Of a stretch of 64,000 nt of DNA, positions 43,956 through 52,381 are shown piece after piece. Source of the stretch: Streptomyces prunicolor NBRC 13075 (GTDB lineage Bacteria; Actinomycetota; Actinomycetes; Streptomycetales; Streptomycetaceae); NCBI RefSeq assembly GCF_000367365.1, contig NZ_BARF01000092.1, positions 58,816-122,815 on the forward strand, in the 5' to 3' direction. The notes beneath the pieces were generated by a model. That model ran no database searches. It saw only the letters and a program-made list of their open reading frames with translations, and was not told the DNA's origin. The translations under genes were made by a program, and so were the position numbers. How positions within the stretch are numbered: position 1 is the stretch's first letter; each line of letters opens with the position of its first letter.

Positions 43956-44788
43956 TGCACGCCACCTTGGATGACCTCTCGACCGTTCCGCTTGACGACG
44001 TCCTCGACGACGTCGAGCGGCGGCTCGGACGTCAACTCAAGCGCGAGGACGGCCACTTCAGCAAGTACAACGGCACCGCCGGCTTCCGAACCGACGCAGC
44101 CACCTGGGTCCGGCTCGCCTGGCGACGTACCGAGAAGATCGACACCCAGGCCTGGACCGGCTTCGAGGCCGCAGCCGCCATCGAAGGCGTCCCCCGGCCC
44201 GAATGGTCAGCGGCAGCCATCTGGACCGACCAGGGGCGTGGCGTGGTGTGGCGTGCGGACGAGATGACGCTAGTGGAGGACGGCGCCCTGTCCCTCACCA
44301 GCGACATCACCACGGATCCTGGACTGCCCGAGCAGTGGTGGATCGACCTGCGGGCCGCCCTCATGAACCTCTCGGTGCACTCCACAGACCGCGTGTCCAT
44401 GGGCCAGGCCCACCTGACCCGCCGCATCCACGAGGTCTACGGAACCGATATCGACACCACGATCACCGACTGGGCTTGCGCCCACGGTGATCTCGGCTAT
44501 GCCAACCTCTGCGGCCCCCGCCTGTCGATCATCGACTGGGAGAGCTGGGGCATGGGCCCGGCCGGATGGGACGAGGCATGCCTGTGGTCCGCCTCCCTGA
44601 CCGTGCCTACGCTCGCCGAACGAGTACAGGCCCTGTTCTCCAACATCCTGTCGACTCGCAGCGGCAAGCTGTCCCGCCTGCTGCTGTGTGCGAACGTCGA
44701 GCGCGCCTTTCAACGGACAGGCAAGAAGGCGCCGTTGACCGACACCATGGCCGCCGCCGCTACCTCGCTGCTTCGCGAACTGCGCTAG
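43955..44788 (+). CDS. APH-fold kinase-like protein in peptide cassette
   Basis: This 277-residue protein has a catalytic loop in ACAHGDLGYANLCGP and a metal Asp in LSIIDWESWGMGPAGWDEA. The N-lobe Lys is not obvious, so it may be a pseudokinase. The stop of the AKR gene coincides with its GTG start. A terminator-like hairpin follows at 44841. In class V lanthipeptide clusters an APH-fold protein acts on the peptide; here this is only an analogy. Confidence 0.7.
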   Translation: MHATLDDLSTVPLDDVLDDVERRLGRQLKREDGHFSKYNGTAGFRTDAATWVRLAWRRTEKIDTQAWTGFEAAAAIEGVPRPEWSAAAIWTDQGRGVVWRADEMTLVEDGALSLTSDITTDPGLPEQWWIDLRAALMNLSVHSTDRVSMGQAHLTRRIHEVYGTDIDTTITDWACAHGDLGYANLCGPRLSIIDWESWGMGPAGWDEACLWSASLTVPTLAERVQALFSNILSTRSGKLSRLLLCANVERAFQRTGKKAPLTDTMAAAATSLLRELR

Positions 44789-45310
44789 ACAGAGCGCCAC
44801 GGAGAACCTGATCTCGCCACGACCGCTCTGCCGACAAGCCGCCCTGCCCTTCGGCTCCCCCCGTAGCTGGAGGGCAGGGCTTCGTCACGACGGTTGCTAA
44901 GAACGCGTATCCCACCCACCAAAACGACCTCCACGTAGAGCGGGTGCTGACCTGGCGGCTCGCCTTCGGCGGCGGCAAGTTCGGCCACGTCAGCCCACCC
45001 TGCGCCGCCACCTGGACTGACATGCCGCCACCATGGCCCGGCCCGGACACGCTGCTGGCAGCGGCCGTCGCCCGTGATCCGGCCCGTACGCCGGTCGGGC
45101 CTGACCGGGCGGTCGGCATGTGGAGGGTCGATCAGAGCCGCAGGCTTTGGCCCCACGTCATGTTTCGCCCGGCCCAGCACGATGCTTTGCAGCCTGATTG
45201 CGGCCATCGCGCACAATCTCGCAACTCTCTTGCTGTGTTCACAGTTGACTACATAGCATCACGTTCACTATCGCGAATTTATTGTTGTTCCTGTGCATCG
45301 GGGGCCTGGC
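44789..45310. other. Intergenic region, 522 bases
   Basis: It carries the terminator at 44841-44880 and then the promoter of the toxin gene. Around 45241-45290 the sequence becomes AT-rich, unlike its surroundings (TTGACT at 45245, then an A/T-rich tract GAATTTATTG), which suggests a promoter. Short frames on both strands here lack convincing starts. Confidence 0.5.
44841..44880 (+). terminator. Long-stem hairpin after peptide cassette
   Basis: The 10-bp stem GCCCTGCCCT/AGGGCAGGGC has a 20-base loop. It lies about 50 bases after the APH-fold gene. No T-run follows. Confidence 0.55.
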
Positions 45311-47437
45311 GTGACGTTGGTGATGGCGGTCGCGGCCGTCTGGGGCGTGCTGCAGATGTTCGCCGTTTCCTGGCCTACGCGCTCGGTGCGCTTGTCGACC
45401 GTGTTGCTGGCGTTCGCGATGGGGGTGTACGGGTGCGGCGTAGCGACAGCGTTGGTGGAGCTTGCCTACACCCGCCTCTACACGAACCAGTCCGGGCAGT
45501 CGCTGGTGACGGTGGTGAACACCACCAGCTACACGGTGGCTCCGTGGGTGGAGGAATTGATCAAGATTTCCCCGCTGTTGCTGGCCGGAGCGAGTGTGAA
45601 GGTTCGTCGCCAGTGGGGGCTGACCGACTTCGTGGTGTTGGGCGTGGCACTGGGAGCCGGGTTCGGACTGCTGGAGGCGGTACTGCGGTACGGCCTGGAC
45701 GCAGACCGGGCGATAGCGCGCGGCGGGGGCTGGATCATCCCGGACAGCTTGTCCCCGCCGTATGTGCCAGGCCTGGGGCAGGTGTTGACGGCCTGGCTTC
45801 CGGCGCCGTTCAGTCAGCTGGACATGCTCGGCCCGCCAGCCACGGAAACCTTCTCCCACCTGGTGTTCACGGCCATGGCTGGCTTCGGCGTCGGGCTGTT
45901 GTGGCGTACACGGGGTTGGGTGCGCTTGTTCTCGGTGCTCCCGGTCGTGGCCGCTGCCGGGTATCACACGGTGAACAACTACGCGGTCCAGAAACCCACC
46001 GGCCAGGCCGCGCACTGGCTCGAATCTCTGAACGGGAAGGCGTGGGCGGCGCCCCTCGTATGCCTGGCCATCGCCGTGCTTTTCGACCTGCGCCAGATCC
46101 ACCGCGGCAAACGCGCCGTGCCGGCCGTACTGCTTGCTTCTGAACGTGCTGACGGCGACAGCGTGGGAGCCCTGCTGCGTTACGCGACCTGGCGTCTGCC
46201 GTGGAGTCTGCTGATCGTCCTGCGCTACGTCAGACTGCGGCGCTCCTTGCTGTACGCCGCGGCGTCGGCGCCACTCGACGACACCGCGGAACTGCACCGG
46301 TCGGTCGTCGGGATCACTGCTCGGATGGAGGTATCCGACAACCCGCACGCCTGGCAGACGCTGAACATCCGCGCCCTGCTAAAGGCAGCCCGAACGGCCC
46401 GTGGTGTTCGGCGGCGCTGGCTCCTGGTGATCCCGTGCGTCCTCGTGCTCCCCTCGTTACTGTTCCTGGGTGTCGGCTCGTTCACCTCAACTACCGGCCT
46501 CCAGAAGTTCTTCAGTACCGGTTCAGGGCCGAAGATCCTCATGGGCTTCGGCATCGCCGCCCTGGCTTGGATCGCCTACCAACTTGCCACCTTGCTTCGC
46601 ACCTGGCGGACGGCGTCGGCCCAGCCCATGGGCGAACTGTTGGCGGTCCACCGCTTCCGCCTCGGCACCGCCCTGGGGGCGGCCACCACCGGAGCACTCC
46701 TGCTGTGGCGCGGGTTCGGGGACGCCGGCCCCGGTGGCAGGGCGATCCACACGTTCCATCTGCTTGATGCGCTGGACACCTTCCTGGTCTACCTCGGCTT
46801 TGCCCTCCTCCTGCTCTCCCTGCTCGCCCTGTTCCCGCCGGGCGCTCTCGCCATCGCTGGCGGCGGGGCAATCGGCGCGCTCACAGCCGAAGCCGCAGCC
46901 AACGCCGCCCTCCTCGGCACGGCCGGGATCGTCCTCATGGGACTGGGAGCATCAAATGACTCCGGCGGGGACTACAACGCCTGGCCTCGGAGCAAACGCA
47001 AGGGGCGGGTCAAGCCCGAGCACCGGGCAGATGTCCGTGGTGATGAGGGCAAGAGCCTTGGAGGCAAGAGCAAGGCTCATACCATCGACGAGCACGTCGA
47101 CAAGACCATTGACGGCATGCGCAAGCGTCTGCGTGAGAACCCTGACCTTGACGCGGACTCACGCTACGTTGACGTCGATGCGGCACAACGCTTTACCGAC
47201 AAGACTCTCGCCACCAGAGAGAACCAGCGGAAGATATCTACTTGGCTGGCCAAGGGCGCGAGGCGACCGCTGCGATTGGAAGCCGAGTTTGACGAGAACA
47301 CAGGACTCCACCTCACTCGCTACGACTTCACCCACGGGCAGCCAACGAATTGGGTGAAAGGGGTTCGCGTCATCCTCAAGGCTGACCCGACAGCGACGTC
47401 TGGGTACCGCATCCTCACCTCGTTCCCCCAGCCCTAA
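45311..47437 (+). CDS. PrsW-like membrane protease fused to RNase A-like toxin
   Basis: GTG 45311 is preferred (GGGGG six bases upstream); the product has 708 residues. Residues ~1-270 form about eight membrane helices with PrsW-type motifs: EELIK (E81, E82, K85), GFGLLEA, FSHLVFTAMAGFG (H183) and YHTVNNY (H219, N222). Further hydrophobic segments follow to ~540. The last 119 residues (from 590, HTIDEHV) match the bacterial RNase A-like CDI toxin domain, with terminal GYRILTSFP. A CdiI-like gene follows. The combined protein is a membrane-tethered polymorphic toxin that a protease domain might release; that mechanism is inference. Confidence 0.75.
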   Translation: MTLVMAVAAVWGVLQMFAVSWPTRSVRLSTVLLAFAMGVYGCGVATALVELAYTRLYTNQSGQSLVTVVNTTSYTVAPWVEELIKISPLLLAGASVKVRRQWGLTDFVVLGVALGAGFGLLEAVLRYGLDADRAIARGGGWIIPDSLSPPYVPGLGQVLTAWLPAPFSQLDMLGPPATETFSHLVFTAMAGFGVGLLWRTRGWVRLFSVLPVVAAAGYHTVNNYAVQKPTGQAAHWLESLNGKAWAAPLVCLAIAVLFDLRQIHRGKRAVPAVLLASERADGDSVGALLRYATWRLPWSLLIVLRYVRLRRSLLYAAASAPLDDTAELHRSVVGITARMEVSDNPHAWQTLNIRALLKAARTARGVRRRWLLVIPCVLVLPSLLFLGVGSFTSTTGLQKFFSTGSGPKILMGFGIAALAWIAYQLATLLRTWRTASAQPMGELLAVHRFRLGTALGAATTGALLLWRGFGDAGPGGRAIHTFHLLDALDTFLVYLGFALLLLSLLALFPPGALAIAGGGAIGALTAEAAANAALLGTAGIVLMGLGASNDSGGDYNAWPRSKRKGRVKPEHRADVRGDEGKSLGGKSKAHTIDEHVDKTIDGMRKRLRENPDLDADSRYVDVDAAQRFTDKTLATRENQRKISTWLAKGARRPLRLEAEFDENTGLHLTRYDFTHGQPTNWVKGVRVILKADPTATSGYRILTSFPQP

Positions 47438-47458
47438 CGTGCACGCTTGGAGTAACTC

Positions 47459-48115
47459 ATGAGTCAGGCACTTCCACCAGGACAGCGATTCTATGAACTT
47501 GGCGACCTACTAAAGGCCTATACGTACACCGGCTTCACATTCTCCGACACTGCAGAGACTCCGGGCCCTGGCCTGGCCTCCTATCTCAGAATTGCCGCAC
47601 GCGATCCTGTACGCGCCACAACGGCACTCCAGCAAATCGACGACCTACTCTCCGTCGGCCTCTTCTCCGATGAGATCGCAGATGAAGTAGAAGACCTGCC
47701 GCACATCCGCCCTCCGATGGGGAAAAACGTGGAGGACTGCCTGCGCATCGTCAGAGGCCACCTTGAGCGGCTCCTACAGGACCCCTCGCAAGTTCCCCAG
47801 ATGAACCCACAAAACTCTTGGGAATGGAACGAGCGATTCCCTGAGTTGAGCCAGCTGCTCGGGGCCTACTTTCACCGTGATTTCTCAAACATCTACGATT
47901 CTCGCGATGAGGCTCTCGACGAGTACGTCAGCGAATCCGCACCGGAAGAACGTACACAAGGAGTGCAGGAGCTCGGCGAACTCCTGACCATGGTGTCCTC
48001 GGATCAGGAGCTCCACACTGCGGCTACGGCGCTGGGACTCGACCTTCTGCCACCGCAAGGGATGGCACTACGGCAATGGCTGGAACTGATCCAGCATAGG
48101 ATCGCTGGGGCGTAG
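47459..48115 (+). CDS. CdiI-like immunity protein
   Basis: This 218-residue acidic protein starts 21 bases after the toxin stop with TTGGAG ahead. Its second half has the CDI-immunity pattern PELSQLLGAYFHRDFSNIYDS, typical of proteins that bind and block CDI-type nuclease toxins. The N-terminal ~110 residues are an extra helical region (FYELGDLLKAYTYTGF, VRATTALQQIDDLL). Its position directly after the RNase A-like domain is the main support. Confidence 0.75.
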   Translation: MSQALPPGQRFYELGDLLKAYTYTGFTFSDTAETPGPGLASYLRIAARDPVRATTALQQIDDLLSVGLFSDEIADEVEDLPHIRPPMGKNVEDCLRIVRGHLERLLQDPSQVPQMNPQNSWEWNERFPELSQLLGAYFHRDFSNIYDSRDEALDEYVSESAPEERTQGVQELGELLTMVSSDQELHTAATALGLDLLPPQGMALRQWLELIQHRIAGA

Positions 48116-48240
48116 CAATGAGCACTCAATGCACGAGCAGGCCATGGCGTGATAATCTGAACGCACGTGAAGAAGCTGGTCAGGAATGGCGTGAAACAAC
48201 ACAAACCAAGTTATGAGACACTGGGGTGAAAGGGGCCGAC

Positions 48241-48747
48241 TCAGGCTGCTTGGTGCGCGATTCGTATGCGGGCATCGGCGTTTGGTGCAGATTCCTCTAT
48301 AGTGACATCATTATGAGACAAGGACACGGCTGCGGTACCCCCTGCGGAATCGGGGACCGCCAATTCGAACCATGTTTTCTTGCCTGCCGTACAGGTCTCC
48401 GAGCCCCAATCGGTTGCCAATGTGGCGACGAGGAATAGGCCGCGGCCATGCTCGTCCATGGACGGCGCCTGGGACGGAGCCACTGCGGTGGGGTCGACAT
48501 CGGTGACTTCCACGCGGAGCCGCTCTCCGGTCCACCACACGCACACTACGCACGCGGCCTTGGTGTGCGTGACGGAGTTCGCGACCAGTTCCCCGGTGAG
48601 CAGCTTCAAGTCGTAGATCAGTTCCTCGCTCAGGCTCAGCCCAAGTCGCCCAGCTTGGTCCGCGACGCGCTCCCGTGCTGTTGGCACTTTTTTGATTAGA
48701 GGTGGGACGGTGAACGCGTGGCGCGATTCTTCGAGCGGGGGCAACAT
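48241..48747 (-). CDS. Anti-sigma-type HATPase-domain protein
   Basis: This 168-residue HATPase_c_2 protein has an N-box LTGELVANSVTHT and a G-box DEHGRGLFLV, both intact. RsbW/SpoIIAB-like proteins sequester sigma factors or phosphorylate antagonists. It is convergent with the immunity gene. Its start is 196 bases from the HAM1 gene end, in the same direction, with a degenerate copy of the palindrome between them (48924-48944). Its N-terminus (SRHAFTVPPL) is typical of Streptomyces members. Confidence 0.82.
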   Translation of the reverse strand: MLPPLEESRHAFTVPPLIKKVPTARERVADQAGRLGLSLSEELIYDLKLLTGELVANSVTHTKAACVVCVWWTGERLRVEVTDVDPTAVAPSQAPSMDEHGRGLFLVATLATDWGSETCTAGKKTWFELAVPDSAGGTAAVSLSHNDVTIEESAPNADARIRIAHQAA

Positions 48748-48942
48748 GGCTGGAACCTCTCGATGGGCGGGGGCTAGGGCGTCAACGTGATCCCATAAAT
48801 GAACGGATCGCTCGCCGACCTCACCGGGCAGCGCCTCAGGGCAACCGGAGATCCGGTTAGAAGTCCAGCAAGTGGCGGGTGACCACCATGGGGCCTGGAC
48901 CGCCCAACTCCCTATCCCTCGGGTGATATAACCACTGCGATG

Positions 48943-49536
48943 TCAATGGGACTGCGCCAGCCACTCGCCCAGCGCCGCGACGACCGAAGTCTTTGCCCAC
49001 CCCGCGAACACACGGTTCTGTTCACCCTGGGGCAACGCGGCGAGCGTCGTGGCTGCGCCGTTCGGCACGAAGATCGACCACAGATCGGACCAGGATCGTG
49101 GGCTGTTTCCACGGTCTGGAGCGGCCGCAATCGATCCTGAGCTACGTGTGTCCTCTGCGAAGGTCTTTAACCGACCGTCAGCGTCCGCGTAGACAGCGGC
49201 ACTCGCGAAACGGCAGGTCCGCTTCTCCGTGAGATCTGCGAGGTGCGTAAATCCGCTGGGTCCGATCGCTTCAAGGGCCTGCTTGACCATGGGCCCCGGC
49301 CATCCGCCGAACTCCTCGATGTAGAACCCGGAGTCCTCGACGAACAGCGGTCGCCCGAGGAGCGCGAAGGCCTGCCGGGCCTTGTGCTGCGCGATTTCCG
49401 CGACGGACGTTGTCTGGATCTCGTCCAGCTCCAACGCCACCTGCTCCACCTCAATACCCCAAGGTGCGAGATGCTCCTGGGCCGTACGGAACTTCCCTGA
49501 ATTCCCTGTGCACATTGCCACCTTGATGGCCGGCAT
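48943..49536 (-). CDS. HAM1/RdgB-like NTP pyrophosphatase
   Basis: ATG 49536 gives a 197-residue protein with MCTGNSGKFRTAQEHL and EDSGFYIEEFGGWPGP, the nucleotide and metal-binding motifs of the ITPase/HAM1 family. It lacks the usual SHR motif near the C-terminus. Members hydrolyse non-canonical NTPs such as ITP and XTP. Being off the core genome, it may act on modified nucleotides of an accessory pathway or defence process. Confidence 0.78.
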   Translation of the reverse strand: MPAIKVAMCTGNSGKFRTAQEHLAPWGIEVEQVALELDEIQTTSVAEIAQHKARQAFALLGRPLFVEDSGFYIEEFGGWPGPMVKQALEAIGPSGFTHLADLTEKRTCRFASAAVYADADGRLKTFAEDTRSSGSIAAAPDRGNSPRSWSDLWSIFVPNGAATTLAALPQGEQNRVFAGWAKTSVVAALGEWLAQSH

Positions 49537-49897
49537 GAGCTGTAGCCCCTTCCTCAGAGAGCAACGTCCATGTCCCCTCACGGAACGGTCGCCGCTGCGA
49601 AGCTGTCGCGGCGCTGGAGGACGTGACGTGAAAGTGATCATTGTGGACCTGGCTGACGATCCGCCGCAGCGACTTCCTAGCCTTCGGGCCAGCCAACATC
49701 GCTGTCGCCTAGCTGGTCCGTATCGCCGGGGCAACCTAGCCGTGCCCGCGCATGGTCTCTCGAACCCGGTCCCGTGCCAGCTGGCGCCGGTGCGGCATGA
49801 AGCGCTACGCCGCACACGTTCAGCCACGGCACATCACAACGCAGCGAAACGGCCTGATGCGGCACTAAGATCTCCGAACCGAGTATTAGGGGGCAAC
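49537..49897. other. Intergenic region, 361 bases
   Basis: It lies between the divergent HAM1-like gene and the gene at 49898. A GTG at 49628 with GGAGG seven bases upstream opens a frame that joins the 49898 gene; its first residues are MKVIIVDLADDPPQ. The bridging sequence reads poorly, so I keep the shorter start but note this alternative. Confidence 0.45.
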
Positions 49898-50854
49898 GTG
49901 GCCATCGACGTATTCGACGCCGTCAGGCTCGCGAAGACGAACCGACGGAGAGACAGACGTCTGCTTGAGTGCCAGGAGGAGCTCGATCAGCGGGCCGTCG
50001 ATGAGAACGCCGCCCTGCAGAAGGCCCGGCAGACGCTCTTCGACGAGGCCCTCCTCCCCTTCCGTGACGCTTTTCAGCGTCTCAAGCGCGTCGATCTGGT
50101 CGAGCTGGCCGCGATCGAAAGGCCAACAGCCGGCGGCGAGGTGGGCATCGGCCCTCGGCAGCCGCGCAAAAGTGCCGTGACGGTCGCTGCCGTCAGCGCA
50201 CTGGCAGGCGGCGCGCTCCTCGTGGTAGGCGGGCCGCCCCTCGTTGGTTACGTTGCCGAGGCCGGCGCCTATCGCGCGGTGCGAACCTTCGGCTCCGCCT
50301 CCACCGGCAGGGCGATAAAGAGGCTGTCCGGGGCTGCGGCCCGCAACGCCACGGAAGCGTGGTTTGGCCGCGGCCCTGTCGCTGCGGGCGGTGGCGGGAG
50401 GGCTGCCGGAAAAAGAGTGCTGTCCGAGATCCATGCGACTTCGGCCAACCTCACGCGTAAAACCATCGTGAAGTGGCAGATCCAAACGCTCGGAGACGGC
50501 GAACGAGAAAAGGCACGGGACCTGGACCGGCGCGAGACAGCGATGAGCGAGGCACAGGACGCGGCGTCCGCGCTGCACGAGCGCAGCAGGGACATGCAGC
50601 GCGTCCTGCAGGACCTCCAGTTCACGCTGGTGAGACGGCTGCCGTCATTCACCACGCTGGTCGAAGCGTGCGACGACTTGGCCCGATACGACTCCCGTCG
50701 GCGCGCAGAGGTGGCGACGATGGTGGATCTCGACGGCCTCGCCGTTATGGTCATGAATTGCCCGATCATCGACGCGGAGGAACGGATGACCGAGGGATCG
50801 GGGCGGGTCATCGCCGCCGCCGAGGCCCGACTGCGGGCGATGGAAACCGAATAA
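49898..50854 (+). CDS. Unknown protein with glycine-rich hydrophobic core
   Basis: This 318-residue protein has charged helices at residues ~1-85 and a hydrophobic, Gly/Ala-rich stretch at ~88-180 (TVAAVSALAGGALLVVGGPPLVG, then GRGPVAAGGGGRAAG). A coiled-coil-like charged region (REKARDLDRRETAMSEAQ) follows, then an alpha-helical end. The central part could insert in a membrane, like glycine-zipper proteins. AGGGGG precedes the GTG. I do not recognise the family; a start at 49628 is possible. Confidence 0.55.
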   Translation: MAIDVFDAVRLAKTNRRRDRRLLECQEELDQRAVDENAALQKARQTLFDEALLPFRDAFQRLKRVDLVELAAIERPTAGGEVGIGPRQPRKSAVTVAAVSALAGGALLVVGGPPLVGYVAEAGAYRAVRTFGSASTGRAIKRLSGAAARNATEAWFGRGPVAAGGGGRAAGKRVLSEIHATSANLTRKTIVKWQIQTLGDGEREKARDLDRRETAMSEAQDAASALHERSRDMQRVLQDLQFTLVRRLPSFTTLVEACDDLARYDSRRRAEVATMVDLDGLAVMVMNCPIIDAEERMTEGSGRVIAAAEARLRAMETE

Positions 50855-50880
50855 ACGCTCTTTAGCATGACCTGATCACA

Positions 50881-51236
50881 ATGGTCGGCGAACTACGCAA
50901 GCGCGAGATCGGATTCACCTCGCTGCACGAGCGGCTCGACACCATCACGTCCGGCGGGGGTGGTGTGTTCCACGTCTTCGCTGCGCTGGCGAAGTCCATC
51001 CAGGAGCTGATCGTCTCCGGCACTCGCGAGCGCCTGGACGCCTCCCGCGGACGGATCGACGGGACACCCACCGTCGTCAACGACGACATCCTCCACGCCG
51101 CACGCGACCTGCTACCCAAGCACTCGATCACCTCGACCACCAAGCTCCTCGGGCCAGCCCTGGCAGGCTCTACAACCGCATCCCCGAGCCTCCGCGAGCA
51201 GCGGGCCGGCCGTTCCGCCCTGGAGGTAGACTCACG
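50881..51236 (+). pseudogene. Serine recombinase (resolvase) remnant
   Basis: The frame from ATG 50881 reads GFTSLHERLDTITSGGG, FHVFAALAKSIQELI and RTRERLDASRG, then TVVNDDI and SITSTTKLLG. This matches the middle and HTH of resolvase-family serine recombinases. The N-terminal catalytic Ser domain is absent. After KLLG the frame is wrong: the expected SPGRLYNRIPE lies in another frame just downstream, so a frameshift is present. It is a dead recombinase, probably left by a transposon. Confidence 0.7.
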
Positions 51237-51800
51237 ATGCCCCCCGAGCCCGAGCCTGTCGAGAACGGCCTCGCTGCGGCCTCAACAGGCCGCCCCACGC
51301 CCCTCACGCGCGTGACGCTGGCTGAGCGTGGCTTCGTCGGCTTCGTGCCGTTCGCCGACCTCCCGCACAGCACCATCCCAGCCGGGGAGGGCATCTACGT
51401 CGTGCTACGCCCCGCCGTTTCACACCCGGTCTTCCTCGCACGCAGCCCCGCCGGCCACCGCAAGGGCCACTCCCCCACCACGACGACCGCCACCCTTAAC
51501 AACGCCTGGGTACCCGGCGCCACAGTGGTGTACGTCGGCAAGGCCGCTGGTCGCCAAGGGCTGAGCAAACGGCTGAACGCCTACCGCCGCCAGGGCCAGG
51601 GCCGGAACGCTGGCCACAGCGGTGGCAAGTACATCTGGCAACTTGCCGACTCCGACACGCTCCTGGTCGCCTGGCGCACCGTGGCCGATCCGCCCGCTGG
51701 CCAGGCTGAGGGGGAGCTGATCGCGGAGTTCACCGCGCTTCACGGAGCGCTCCCCTTCGCCAATCGCAACCGGGGCTCCTCGATCTCGAAGAAACCGTAA
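51237..51800 (+). CDS. GIY-YIG-fold protein
   Basis: This 187-residue protein has the GIY-YIG nuclease pattern: GEGIYVVL, VVYVGKA, the Arg of SKRLNAYRRQG, the Glu of QAEGELIAEF, and FANRNRG with the Asn. It begins within the resolvase remnant. It has a ~40-residue Pro/Thr-rich N-terminus. Members cut DNA or RNA; the free-standing kind in accessory regions may act in defence or mobility. The start ATG 51237 has only a weak ribosome site, so it may be longer. Confidence 0.65.
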   Translation: MPPEPEPVENGLAAASTGRPTPLTRVTLAERGFVGFVPFADLPHSTIPAGEGIYVVLRPAVSHPVFLARSPAGHRKGHSPTTTTATLNNAWVPGATVVYVGKAAGRQGLSKRLNAYRRQGQGRNAGHSGGKYIWQLADSDTLLVAWRTVADPPAGQAEGELIAEFTALHGALPFANRNRGSSISKKP

Positions 51801-51993
51801 CCTTGTCGTTTAAAGGTCAGGCCTCGAACGCGACTCGAACTTGGCCAGCGTTTTCACAGTTCAGCGGACGTGAGGGGAGTGCCCACACCCCCAGGCCCCC
51901 GCCCCGCCACTCGACTGCCGAAGCAGAGGTCCGCAGGCTCCTGACAACTCGACGCCAGAGGCCCGTTCGGTGCGCTCTCATAGTCGGTCGTCT

Positions 51994-52281
51994 CTACGCC
52001 GCCAGGCTGTGGCACTCGCTTCCACCATCGGTCTGGTACGTATCGCCTTGATGGCGCTCCAGCCCCAGCAGTTTCAGCAGGTCTGCCGTCACCACTCGGT
52101 AGGCGTTCCCAAGCCGTAGAACCTTCACCGGGTACTCCCCTTGCTTGGCGAGTCCGTAGCCGGTGGATCGCCCGATCATCAGCGCTCGGTTCGAGGTGTC
52201 GAGGTCGATCACGGCGGGGAGGGCAAGCAGTTCGTCTCCCGTCAGCCCTCGCGCCTCACGGGACGATTCAAATGCCTTCAT
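51994..52281 (-). CDS. Excisionase-like winged HTH protein
   Basis: ATG 52281 with AGGAGGG four to five bases upstream gives a 95-residue protein. Its centre reads ALMIGRSTGYGLAKQGEYPVKVLRLGNAYRV, an Xis/MerR-type winged HTH. It is divergent from the XRE-regulator/integrase operon, a standard arrangement for integration modules, where Xis tilts the integrase reaction to excision. The intervening region holds a palindrome. Confidence 0.75.
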   Translation of the reverse strand: MKAFESSREARGLTGDELLALPAVIDLDTSNRALMIGRSTGYGLAKQGEYPVKVLRLGNAYRVVTADLLKLLGLERHQGDTYQTDGGSECHSLAA

Positions 52282-52362
52282 GGCACCCTCCTGGGAATTT
52301 TCCGTGTCGCTGTGACGCCATAGATGTATCACGCGGTCGCAGCAGCATCACATGACCCGCTA

Positions 52363-52381
52363 AGGTGTCACCATGACACCT
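52363..52381. promoter_or_regulatory. Palindrome spanning regulator start codon
   Basis: AGGTGTCA and TGACACCT are exact inverted repeats with a CCA spacer, and the ATG at 52373 lies within the repeat. A protein bound here could block translation-start DNA and both promoters of the divergent pair. It differs from the TATCAC family. Confidence 0.55.
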
